From: Deltaproteobacteria bacterium
GTDB taxonomy: Bacteria; Desulfobacterota; Binatia; DP-6
DNA length: 56,873 nucleotides
Direction: 5' to 3'
NCBI GenBank assembly: GCA_005879205.1
Contig: VBLD01000118.1
Span: 4,218 to 61,090, forward strand
Position 1 is the stretch's first letter. Each line of letters opens with the position of its first letter. Below, piece by piece: positions 25,274-32,736 of this stretch. The position numbers were made by a program, and so were the translations under genes. The notes beneath the pieces were generated by a model, which was not told the DNA's origin, did not search any database, and saw only the letters and a list, made by a program, of their open reading frames with translations.

Positions 25274-26124
25274 CGACGCGGGACGAGACGGCGGTAGATC
25301 GCCAGGTGCTTGACGGCGTCGCGCTGCCGCCCGGCGCGCTCGTAGAGCAATGCGAGGTTGTAGTGCGCGTCGGCGAGCCCCGGGTCGACACGGACGGCCC
25401 GCTCGTAGCAGCCGATCGCGTCGTCGCAACGTTCGGTGTCCTCGAGCAGCACCCCCAGGTTGTACCATGCGAGCCCGCTGGTGGGGTCGTACCGCACGGC
25501 GTCCCGGTAGTGGGCTTCCGCGCCCGTGACGTTCCCCTCGGCGTGCAGGAGGCGCCCGAGGTTGATGCGCGCCACGACGTGGGCGGGGTCCAGGTCGAGC
25601 GCGTGATGATAGGCGGCGCGGGCTTCGAGCGGCGACGAGGCCTCGATCTCCATCGCCAGGTCGCACCACTGCTCGGCGCTCAGCTGCGGCAGCGACGGCG
25701 CGGCCGTTGCGGGCAGATGGGCCAGCTTCGTCGCGCGCGCCACCACGCGACTGCTGTCGAAGTTGAAGAGGAACTGCCCCGACTCGGGCTGCCAGCGGGT
25801 GTCTCCGTCCCAGGCGACCACGCGCTTGCCGTCGGTGAAGATGCTGAGGCGGGTGAGCGGCCGGCCGCCGATCTGCCGGCGGAGGGATTCGAGGACGCGA
25901 CGGATCTGCCGTACGGGGACGCGCTCCTCGAGCAGACCGCGCGTGGTGCGCAGCAGGATCAGGTCGACGAAGTCGAAGTGCAGCCGCCCGCGGCCGTCGC
26001 GCGCGGGAGCGACCAGCCCGGCGTGCACGCAGCGCCGGAGCCGTGCGGGCGGCAGCCCGACGATGCGCGCCGCCTGCGCCGTGTCGAAGTGGGCGCGAGC
26101 GTCGCCGACGCGCCGCGCGCCCAC
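25270..26124 (-). CDS. MerR-type helix-turn-helix protein with TPR repeats
   Basis: Residues ~12-80 form a MerR-like DNA-binding domain (FDTAQAARIVGLPPARLRRCVHAGLVAPAR, then LILLRTTRGLLEERVPVRQIRRVLESL). The second half (~165-275) holds at least three tetratricopeptide repeats: RINLGRLLHAEGNVTGAEAHYRDAVRYDP, AWYNLGVLLEDTERCDDAIGCYERAVRVDP and AHYNLALLYERAGRQRDAVKHL. It has 284 residues. The GTG start directly abuts the ku stop codon, and it overlaps the DUF72 gene, so the three genes form an operon. It may be a regulator or scaffold tied to Ku-dependent repair; this is inference. Confidence 0.75.
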   Translation of the reverse strand: MGARRVGDARAHFDTAQAARIVGLPPARLRRCVHAGLVAPARDGRGRLHFDFVDLILLRTTRGLLEERVPVRQIRRVLESLRRQIGGRPLTRLSIFTDGKRVVAWDGDTRWQPESGQFLFNFDSSRVVARATKLAHLPATAAPSLPQLSAEQWCDLAMEIEASSPLEARAAYHHALDLDPAHVVARINLGRLLHAEGNVTGAEAHYRDAVRYDPTSGLAWYNLGVLLEDTERCDDAIGCYERAVRVDPGLADAHYNLALLYERAGRQRDAVKHLAIYRRLVPRR

Positions 26125-27015
26125 CTACTTCTTGTGCGCGCGCCTGGCTGGCGCGGGCGCCTCGCGCCGCTGTACGGCGGCGGCGGGTCGGCGCTTCGCG
26201 GCCCGCGCGGCTCCCGCCATCTCTCGCTCCTCGCCGCCCGCCTTCCGCCCGGCGAGGCTCTTCTTCAGCGCCTCCATGAGGTCGATCACCTCGGCGCGCT
26301 CGGGGGCCGGGGCCGCGATCGTCACCTCCTCGCCCGCCACCTTCTTCTCGACCACCTCCGTCAGCCGATCGCGGTACTCGTCGCGGTACCTGTCGGGACG
26401 GAATTCCGTCGACGAGAGTTGGTCGACGAGCCGCCGCGCAAGCTCGATCTCCGAATCGCGCAGCTGCACCACGCCGTCGGTGCGGATGTCCGCGAAGCTA
26501 CGCACCTCGTCGGCGTAGTACATCTCGTGCATGACGAGCCCGCCGTCGTAGGCACGGATCAGCACGAGGCGCTCCTTGCCGTGGCTCACGTGCTGCGCGA
26601 GCGCCACCTTGCTCTCGTCGCGCATCGCCTCGGCGAGCAGACGGTAAGCCTTCTCGCCGCCCTTGTCGGGTCCGAGGTAGTGCACGCCCTCGAAGTAGAT
26701 CGGGTCGACCCGCTCCAGGGGCACGAACTCGTGGATGTCGATGGTCGGGCTGGCCGCCGCCTCGATCGCCTTCAGCTCGGCGTCGGTGAAGGTCACGTAG
26801 CGATCGCGCGCGAACTGATAGCCCTTGACGAGCTCGTTGCGCTCCACGACCGTCTCGTCGTGGGGGCAGAAGACCTGCTGGCGGATGCGCGTACCGCACT
26901 TCTCGTGCAGGAGGTTGAAGGACACCTGCTGCGACTGGGTGGCGACGTAGACCCGTACGGGGATCGAGACGAGGCCGAAGCTGATCGTCCCCGACGCGAT
27001 CGAGCGTGCTGCCAT
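26125..27015 (-). CDS. ku: Bacterial Ku protein (non-homologous end joining)
   Basis: DNA-end-binding homodimer that recruits LigD. The chosen ATG (27015) gives MAARSIASGTISFGLVSIPVRVYVAT, the typical start. It then shows FNLLHEKCGTRIRQQVFCPHD, VERNELVKGYQFARDRYV, FVPLERVDPIYFEGVHYLGPD and the bridge region KVALAQHVSHGKERLVLIRAYDGGLVMHEMYYADEVR. The basic Ala/Arg/Lys-rich tail (~residues 265-296, ending PARRAHKK) is a likely DNA-binding extension. GAGGAGG precedes the start. No ligD is in the window, so the partner ligase must lie elsewhere. A TTGACA lies ~50 bases upstream without a good -10. Confidence 0.95.
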   Translation of the reverse strand: MAARSIASGTISFGLVSIPVRVYVATQSQQVSFNLLHEKCGTRIRQQVFCPHDETVVERNELVKGYQFARDRYVTFTDAELKAIEAAASPTIDIHEFVPLERVDPIYFEGVHYLGPDKGGEKAYRLLAEAMRDESKVALAQHVSHGKERLVLIRAYDGGLVMHEMYYADEVRSFADIRTDGVVQLRDSEIELARRLVDQLSSTEFRPDRYRDEYRDRLTEVVEKKVAGEEVTIAAPAPERAEVIDLMEALKKSLAGRKAGGEEREMAGAARAAKRRPAAAVQRREAPAPARRAHKK

Positions 27016-27085
27016 GGAGGCCTCCTCTGGAAACAAGAAAGCGCACGGCCCGGGGTCGTGTCAAACCCGGGGCTCCGGCCGTCCG

Positions 27086-27310
27086 TCAGACCTCGATCCT
27101 GATCCGCCAGACGTCCGTCTCGTGCGCGACCTCGACGACGTGATGGCCGGCCGCCTCGGCGGCACGGGGAATGTCGCGTGCACCCTGCGGGTCGTCGAGC
27201 ACGAGGTCCAGCTGGGCGCCGCGCGGCAGCCCTTCGAGCCGGACCCTGGCCTTTGCCCAGCTGAGCGGGCACTTGACGCCGCAGAGGTCGAGGGCGGGCG
27301 GCGAGCTCAC
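27086..27310 (-). CDS. TusA-like sulfur-carrier protein
   Basis: A 74-residue protein of the TusA/SirA fold. LDLCGVKCPLSWAKARVRLEG carries the active cysteine of the CPxP motif, here CPLS with Ser replacing the second Pro. GAQLDLVLDDPQGARDIPRAAEAAGHHVVEV is the conserved second half. TusA proteins relay persulfide sulfur in tRNA thiolation or other sulfur transfer. The GTG start overlaps the stop of the thiolase remnant (GTGA), so it may be translated only by coupling to that short frame. Confidence 0.8.
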   Translation of the reverse strand: MSSPPALDLCGVKCPLSWAKARVRLEGLPRGAQLDLVLDDPQGARDIPRAAEAAGHHVVEVAHETDVWRIRIEV

Positions 27311-27513
27311 CCGCGCTCGAAGATCGTCGCGATGCCCTGCCCGAAGCGGCCCCGGCGCCGCTTCAGCTCGTGCAGAAGCGTCGCGGTGAGGCGAGCGCCG
27401 CTGCATCCGAGCGGGTGACCGATCGCGACCGCGCCGCCGTTCAAGAGCCCCTGCTCGGGATGTCCCTTGCCGACGGGCGTGCGAACGGCGTCGACGACGA
27501 CGGCTTCGCGCAT
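27307..27513 (-). pseudogene. Collapsed thiolase (acetyl-CoA acetyltransferase) remnant
   Basis: Sixty-eight residues that read as the two ends of a ~390-residue thiolase joined in frame. The start MREAVVVDAVRTPVGKG is a classic thiolase N-terminus. After HPEQGLL it jumps to NGGAVAIGHPLGCSGARLTATLLHEL, which lies about 340 residues later in intact enzymes and carries the catalytic His. A second small gap joins RRGRFG to GQGIATIFERG, removing the usual LATLCxGG segment with the C-terminal Cys. Both catalytic cysteines are thus missing. The ribosome-binding site (GGAGGAGAGG) and reading frame are intact, so the short peptide may still be made. Confidence 0.8.
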
Positions 27514-27591
27514 GATCCTCTCCTCCTGGCCACCCACTATGCCAGGCTGCCCGGGTGTTCGGAAGGAGGAAGCTGCGGTCGGTACCGCCGG

Positions 27592-28224
27592 CTACCGCGC
27601 GTGGGCCTTCTTGCGCCGCGAGGTCTGACGCGCGACCGTCTTCCGTGCCCCGCGCGCCGTCTTCCGCGCCGTCGCCTTCCGCGCCGTCGTCGTCCGCCGC
27701 TTGCGTGCAGTCGCTCGTGCGGGCGCCGCGCGGGTGGCGCCGAGTTCCTTCTTCCGGGCCTGCATCCGCCGCCCGAGTGCGCCCCGCACCACCTCCGACA
27801 GGAGCTGCTCCAGCCGGGGCAGCATGTCGTTCTCTTCCTCGCTCACGTGGTGCTGCACGTCCTGTTCGAGCGCCCCCATCCGGTCGTCGACGTCCTGATC
27901 GGCGGGGTGCTGCTCGGCAGGGTGCTGGCGAAGCCAGACCACGTGCTCCTTCACGCGCGCGTGCTCGCGAAGCGACTCCTCGACCAGCTTCTGTACGTCG
28001 GCGTCCTCCGTGATCCGCGCCGCAGGATAGAGGATCTCTTCCTCGATCCGGGTATGGACGTCGAGCTCGCGGCAGATGCTCTCCACGGCCGAGTTCCGCT
28101 GCCGCGGCGGAACGCTGCCGGTCACCCTCCGCACCAGGCCGGTCAGGCCGCCGCCACCCTTGAAGCGGGCGAAGAGCGCCTCGACGCGGCGGTGGTCCTT
28201 CTTGATGAGTTCGATGGCGTCCAT
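27592..28224 (-). CDS. Hemerythrin-like (HHE) protein with histone-H1-like basic tail
   Basis: Residues ~1-150 are a hemerythrin HHE four-helix domain: DAIELIKKDHRRVEALFARF, ICRELDVHTRIEEEILYPAAR, SLREHARVKEHVVWL and DVQHHVSEEENDMLPRLEQLL supply the His and Glu ligands of a di-iron centre. From ~165 the protein turns into a 45-residue Lys/Arg/Ala/Thr tail (ARKRRTTTARKATARKTAR, KKAHAR at the end), like bacterial histone-H1-like proteins. It has 210 residues. GGGAGGGA sits just before the ATG. The fusion suggests a nucleoid-bound iron, oxygen or NO-responsive protein; that is inference. Confidence 0.82.
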   Translation of the reverse strand: MDAIELIKKDHRRVEALFARFKGGGGLTGLVRRVTGSVPPRQRNSAVESICRELDVHTRIEEEILYPAARITEDADVQKLVEESLREHARVKEHVVWLRQHPAEQHPADQDVDDRMGALEQDVQHHVSEEENDMLPRLEQLLSEVVRGALGRRMQARKKELGATRAAPARATARKRRTTTARKATARKTARGARKTVARQTSRRKKAHAR

Positions 28225-28399
28225 CGTTCCCTCCCCGTGTGACCGCTTCTCCCCGCGAGTAGCGGCATGGAGGCTCCGGTTTTGCAATCCCTTGCCGGGC
28301 AGCTTCTCAGGCGCCGCGCAGGAGCGCGAGCAGGACGATCAGCGTCACCATCGCCCGCCGCTTGACGGCGTGGCGGCGCGTCGAGTAGCCGTACGCGCC

Positions 28400-29080
28400 A
28401 TGCGGGGTTCGCTCGGCTTCGTCGCGGTCGTCGCCTTCGTCCTCGGTCCCGCGCTCGCCTGGCTGCATATCGTCCCGCCGCTCGCCGGCTTCGTCGTCTT
28501 CGCGCTGGGCGGCCTGTTGGCGCTCGTCGCGGCGCTCGCGGGCATCGTGCAGGCGGTTCGCGGCCGCGGCTTCGCGCCGGGCGCCGCCGCGGCGCTCGCG
28601 GTCGCCGCCGTCTTCGTGTTCGCGGCCTCGCGCGGCGCGGGCGTGCCGCGCATCAACGACTACACGACCGACGTCTCCGATCCGCCCGTCTTCACCCACG
28701 CCGCGACGCTGCCCGCGAACGCGGGACGCGATCTCGGCTACCCGCCCGCCTTCGTCGCCGAGCAGCGCCAGTGCTGTGCCGATCTGGCTCCGATGAGGCT
28801 CGCCATCGCGCCGTCCGACGCGTTCGTACGTGCCCGCGGCGTCGCCGAGCACATGCCGTCCTGGACGGTGACGAGCGCCGATCCGCAGGCGGGCACGATC
28901 GAGGCGTTCGCGGAGAGCGCCCTCTTCCACTTCAAGGACGACGTCGTGATCCGCGTCCGCCCCGACGGCGGCGGGAGCCGCATCGACATGCGCTCGAAGT
29001 CGCGCGACGGCAAGGGCGACTTCGGCGTCAATGCGGCGCGCATCCGCGCCTTCGCCGCCGCCCTCGGTGCGGCGAGGTGA
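28400..29080 (+). CDS. DUF1499 membrane-anchored protein
   Basis: The N-terminal ~90 residues form three likely membrane helices (SLGFVAVVAFVLGPALAWL, PLAGFVVFALGGLLALVAAL, GAAAALAVAAVFVFAASRG). The rest is a soluble DUF1499 domain, with INDYTTDVSDPPVFTHA, the conserved double cysteine EQRQCCADLAPMRL, SADPQAGTIEAFAESALFHFKDDVVIRVRP and SRIDMRSKSRDGKGDFGVNAARI. The ATG at 28400 gives 226 residues. The family is of unknown function. The gene stands alone, divergent from the hemerythrin gene. Confidence 0.82.
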   Translation: MRGSLGFVAVVAFVLGPALAWLHIVPPLAGFVVFALGGLLALVAALAGIVQAVRGRGFAPGAAAALAVAAVFVFAASRGAGVPRINDYTTDVSDPPVFTHAATLPANAGRDLGYPPAFVAEQRQCCADLAPMRLAIAPSDAFVRARGVAEHMPSWTVTSADPQAGTIEAFAESALFHFKDDVVIRVRPDGGGSRIDMRSKSRDGKGDFGVNAARIRAFAAALGAAR

Positions 29081-29113
29081 ACGGCCCACGCGTCCGGCGC
29101 TGAGGGCGCCGTC

Positions 29114-30436
29114 CTACCGCGAGCAGGTGCGGAATCCGGCGAAGACGTCGCGCCGGTCCGGGGTGTAGAAGTTCCGCCACGTGTTGCGCAGCAGGCGCCC
29201 CCGCGTCGCCCAGCAGCCGCCGCGCAGCACCTTGTGCGTGCCGAACCAGGGTGCGGAGTATTCCTCGTAGGGATCGAGGACGAAGCCGGGGTAGGGGAGG
29301 AAGTCGGTGGCGGTCCACTCCCAGACGTTCCCGAGCATCTGCCGGCAGCCGAACGCACTGTCGCCGGCCGGCAGCGCGGCGACGTCGACACAGCCGAGCG
29401 TGTGGGCGTCGAGATTCGCCCGCTCCGGCATCGGCTGCTGGTCGCCCCAGGGGTAGAGCCGCTTGTGAGCCGCGAGTGCCGTGCCGCCGGCGGTCGGCTC
29501 GCCGGCCGCGGCCGCCTCCCATTCCGCCTCCGTCGGGAGGCGCCGGCCGGCCCAGCGACAGTACGCGTCGGCCTCGTACCAGCCGACGAAGATGACGGGA
29601 TGATACGGCTCGAGCTCCAGCCAGCGGTCGAAGTGGCGGCGCTCCCAGCCGCCACCCACGGCGCGTCTCCAGTAGACGGGGTGTGCGGCCTCGACCGCCT
29701 CGCGCCACCTCCAGCCGGCCCCTGACCAGAGCTCGCGACGGCGGTAGCCGCCGTCCTCGACGAAGGTGGCGAATTCGGCATTGGTGACCGGCGCGCGTCC
29801 GATCGCGAACGGCACGATCTCGACCCGGTGCGCCCACTTCTCGTTGTCGAAGACGAAGGGCAGGTCGCGGCTCGCCCCGAGCGCGAAGGCGCCGCCGGGC
29901 ACGCGGGCGTCGCCCCGGAGCGCGCCGGCGGCGGCCGACGACACTGCGGCCGGGAGCGGCGGGGGTGGATAGGCCAGCGTCTGCCGGGTATAGGCGAACG
30001 CCTCGTCGTGCATGTCCTCGTGAAAGATCGTGAGGAGGTGGAAGTACCGTTCCGTGGGCGACGGCTCGCGCGCCGCGAGTCGCTCCCGGACGCGCGCCAG
30101 GACCGCCTCGAGGTAGCCCAGCGTCTCGGCCATGGACGGAAGCGGGAGGTCCCAGCGGGTGTCGTGCGCGACCCGGGCCGAGTCGTAGAGCCGGTCGCCG
30201 TCGGCCCGCAGCGACGCCTCGTCGCGCGCGTGTCGGAGCGCCCAGAACTCCTGGAACCAGCCGACGTGCCCGACCTCCCAGCGCAACGGGTTGACGATCG
30301 ACAGGCGTGGGCCCATGAGCTGCTCGGCGTCGAGACCGTCGACGAGCGCGATCGTGTGCGCGCGCGCGTCGCGGTGCCACGCGACGAGCCGCCCGCCGTG
30401 GCCGCCCTCCCCGTGCACCACGCCTCGGAGTAGCAT
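29114..30436 (-). CDS. senA: Selenoneine synthase SenA (EgtB-like)
   Basis: Non-heme iron enzyme of the EgtB/sulfatase-modifying-factor superfamily. Residues ~15-160 form a DinB-like domain with the iron ligands spaced over GHVGWFQEFW and FHEDMHDEAFAYTRQTL (HxxxH-type motif). Residues ~200-440 are a formylglycine-generating-enzyme-like domain (RVEIVPFAIGRAPVTNAEFATF, RLPTEAEWEAAA, QMLGNVWEWTATDFLPYPGF, KVLRGGCWATRGRLLRNTWRNFY). EgtB couples hercynine to a cysteine-type thiol; SenA couples it to selenosugar. The divergent neighbour is the selenosugar synthase senB, which decides for SenA. It has 440 residues. The start is uncertain: GTGs at 30421 and 30418 are alternatives. Confidence 0.82.
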   Translation of the reverse strand: MLLRGVVHGEGGHGGRLVAWHRDARAHTIALVDGLDAEQLMGPRLSIVNPLRWEVGHVGWFQEFWALRHARDEASLRADGDRLYDSARVAHDTRWDLPLPSMAETLGYLEAVLARVRERLAAREPSPTERYFHLLTIFHEDMHDEAFAYTRQTLAYPPPPLPAAVSSAAAGALRGDARVPGGAFALGASRDLPFVFDNEKWAHRVEIVPFAIGRAPVTNAEFATFVEDGGYRRRELWSGAGWRWREAVEAAHPVYWRRAVGGGWERRHFDRWLELEPYHPVIFVGWYEADAYCRWAGRRLPTEAEWEAAAAGEPTAGGTALAAHKRLYPWGDQQPMPERANLDAHTLGCVDVAALPAGDSAFGCRQMLGNVWEWTATDFLPYPGFVLDPYEEYSAPWFGTHKVLRGGCWATRGRLLRNTWRNFYTPDRRDVFAGFRTCSR

Positions 30437-30464
30437 ACTGATACCGCTTCGCCAGAGGGGCGGA

Positions 30465-31454
30465 ATGCGGATTCTCATCCTGTGTCCCGCGCGTGCCGGC
30501 ACGCGGCACGGCAACCGCGTGACGGCGCTCCGCTGGGCGCGCATCCTGCGGGGCCTCGGACACCGGGTGGCGCTGCAGGAGGCGTTCCGGGACGACCGCC
30601 CCGATCTGCTGATCGCCCTGCACGCACGGAAGAATGCCGCCCCGGTACTTCGCTTCCGGGCGCGTGCCCCGGAGGCGCCGCTGGTCGTCGCCTTGACGGG
30701 TACCGACGTCTACCGTGACATCGGCCGGAGCCGCGCCGCGAGACGCGCGCTCCAGGCGGCGACACGACTCGTCACGCTTCAGCCGCTCGCGCTCCGCGAG
30801 CTCCCGCGCGCCCTCCGCGCGAAGGCGCGCGTGATCCATCAGTCGGCGCTCCCGGTGCGCCCCGGGCGACGTCCGGCGCGCTCCTTCGACGTCTGCGTCC
30901 CGGGTCACTTGCGAAGCGAGAAGGACCCCTTCCGAACGGCGCAGGCGGTCCGCGGTCTGCCGGCCGACTCCCGCATCCGCGTCCTCCAGGTGGGAAGCGC
31001 GATGACGCCGGCCATGCGCCGCCGAGCGTGCGACGAGATGACGCGGAACCCGCGTTACCGCTGGCTCGGCGACCGGCCGCATCGGGAGGCGCGCGCGATT
31101 CTCGCCCGCAGCCGCCTCATGGTCCTGTCGTCGCGGATCGAGGGCGGGGCCAACGTGATCTCGGAGGCGCTCGCCAGCGCGGTTCCCGTGCTGGCAAGCC
31201 GCATCCCGGGCTCCGTCGGCTTGCTCGGCCCGGACTACCCGGGCTACTTCCCGGTCGGCGCCACGCGCGTCCTTGCCCGCCTCCTCGGGCGCGCGGAACG
31301 GGACTCCGCGTTCTACGCGCGGCTCGCGCGGGCGTGCCGGCGTCGTGCGCCCCTGGTGGCGCCCCGGGCGGAGCGGCGCGCCTGGGCGAGGCTGCTCGTC
31401 GAGCTCGAACGCGTGCGTGACGCGCGGAACCCGGGTCAGCGGCTCTTTGCCTGA
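30465..31454 (+). CDS. senB: Selenosugar synthase SenB (glycosyltransferase-like)
   Basis: Makes 1-seleno-beta-GlcNAc from UDP-GlcNAc and selenophosphate in the selenoneine pathway. Family features seen in order are ILILCPARAGTRHGNRVTALRWARIL, LIALHARKNAAPVLRF, LVVALTGTDVYRDIGRS, VIHQSALPVRPG, VCVPGHLRSEKDPFRTA, RYRWLGDRPHREA, LSSRIEGGANVISEALASAVPVLASRIPGSVGLLG and DYPGYFPVG. This is a GT-B fold with the donor site in the second half. It has 329 residues. Only 28 bases separate the start codons of senA and senB, so they likely share a very compact divergent control region. senC (a SelD-type selenophosphate synthetase) is not in the window. It overlaps the next, convergent gene by 19 bases. 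Confidence 0.87.
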   Translation: MRILILCPARAGTRHGNRVTALRWARILRGLGHRVALQEAFRDDRPDLLIALHARKNAAPVLRFRARAPEAPLVVALTGTDVYRDIGRSRAARRALQAATRLVTLQPLALRELPRALRAKARVIHQSALPVRPGRRPARSFDVCVPGHLRSEKDPFRTAQAVRGLPADSRIRVLQVGSAMTPAMRRRACDEMTRNPRYRWLGDRPHREARAILARSRLMVLSSRIEGGANVISEALASAVPVLASRIPGSVGLLGPDYPGYFPVGATRVLARLLGRAERDSAFYARLARACRRRAPLVAPRAERRAWARLLVELERVRDARNPGQRLFA

Positions 31455-32635
31455 CGGATGTAGCGCTGCAGATCCTCGCGGTCGATGAGCGAGAGGATCT
31501 CGACCCGCCCGCCGTCGAGCGGGCGGTAGATCAGGCGCACGTCGGTGGCCACCCGGATGCGGTAGTGGTCGGGGAGCCCTTCGAGCGGGATGGCGCGCAG
31601 GCTCGGGTGCCGCCAGTCCTCCGCCAGGCGGTAGATCTTCTCGAAGGCGTTGCGCACGATCTTGCGGTCCCAGCGACGGATGGACTCGTAGAATTCGTCC
31701 GTGAAGAGGGGGAGGCTCCATCCCGCCCCGCTCGACGCCGGACGTTCCTCTGCGCTCTCCGCGGGGCGCGCCGTACGCTCCGCCTCGGCCGCGCGCAGGC
31801 GGGCGGCCAGCATGGCTTCCGCCTCGCGCGCCTCCTCGAGCTCGGCGTCGAGGGCGCGGGCCCGCCGCTTCGTCGCCTCGAGCTCCTCGCCGAGGCGCGT
31901 GACCTCCCCGGCGGTGCCGGACTGAAGACGTGCCCGCAAGCCCTCGCGCTCCTCGCGGAGACGGTCGCCCTCGGTCTCGAGCCGCGTGCGTTCCTCTTCC
32001 GACTGCCTGAGATCGCGACGCGCGCTGGCCACGCTGCGCTCGAGCTCGACCAGCCGCTCCTTGAGCCCGCCGAGGCGCTTCAGCGTACGGTCGCGGGCGC
32101 GTTGCGCGCGGGCGGCCTGCTTGGCCGCATCGCTCGCGAGCTTCGTCTCGGGAGGAGGGGAGTCGGCGGGCGGCTCCGCCGGCTGACCCTCCTCCGGCTC
32201 ACGCGCGTGCGCATCCGCCTCGTCGAACTCGGCGATGATCGTCTTGACGAGCGCCGACGCCAGCTCCCCCGCGCCCTCGACGGCCGAGCCGAGCAGCGCC
32301 CAGGCGAGGTCGCGGGCCGGGTCGCGGGACTCGAGCACGAGATCGGCCACCGCCCGGCCGCCGCCCTCGCTCGCCACGGCGGCGGCGAGCGGCGACGCAC
32401 CGATGTCCTTCCGGAGCGTGCGGTCCACCGCTGCCGCGACCTCGGGATCGTTCTCGTAGTAGTCGACGAGGCTCCAGGCGAGGTCCCAGGTGCCGAGACG
32501 ATCGACACGCGTGCCCGGCGGCGCGGTGCCGAGTCGGCCGACGAGCTTCGCGAGACTCTTCTCGGAGAGCGTGACCACGAGGAACGTGCTGCGCTCGTCG
32601 GGCGTCAGCGGCGAGAGGAGAGCCACGCGCGCCAT
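31436..32635 (-). CDS. Coiled-coil protein with C-terminal RelE/ParE-like domain
   Basis: A 399-residue protein of unknown function with three parts. Residues ~1-130 form an unrecognised helical domain (VVTLSEKSLAKLVGRLGTAPPGTRVDRLG). Residues ~165-300 form a long charged coiled coil (LKRLGGLKERLVELERSVASARRDLRQSEEERTRLE). The last ~90 residues resemble the RelE/ParE toxin fold (FYESIRRWDRKIVRNAFEKIYRLAEDWRHPSLRAIPLEG, then YRIRVATDVRLIYRPLDGGRVEILSLIDREDLQRYI). No antitoxin gene adjoins it. It might be a ribosome- or RNA-associated factor built on a RelE fold rather than a classic toxin; this is inference. Confidence 0.7.
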   Translation of the reverse strand: MARVALLSPLTPDERSTFLVVTLSEKSLAKLVGRLGTAPPGTRVDRLGTWDLAWSLVDYYENDPEVAAAVDRTLRKDIGASPLAAAVASEGGGRAVADLVLESRDPARDLAWALLGSAVEGAGELASALVKTIIAEFDEADAHAREPEEGQPAEPPADSPPPETKLASDAAKQAARAQRARDRTLKRLGGLKERLVELERSVASARRDLRQSEEERTRLETEGDRLREEREGLRARLQSGTAGEVTRLGEELEATKRRARALDAELEEAREAEAMLAARLRAAEAERTARPAESAEERPASSGAGWSLPLFTDEFYESIRRWDRKIVRNAFEKIYRLAEDWRHPSLRAIPLEGLPDHYRIRVATDVRLIYRPLDGGRVEILSLIDREDLQRYIRQAKSR

Positions 32636-32736
32636 TCTACCCGAGTAGCGTCGCGTGGCGACCGGAACGGGCGGTCAAAAACCGCCCGGCAGTTTGCCGG
32701 CTCCGATCGCGCGCGATACATTCGGCCGGGCCTCCG

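Noticed and set aside
29114..30436. Calling the EgtB-like gene egtB (ergothioneine)
   Set aside because: The head-to-head neighbour is a clear SenB, and no egtC or egtD is nearby; SenA is the better reading, though EgtB is not excluded.
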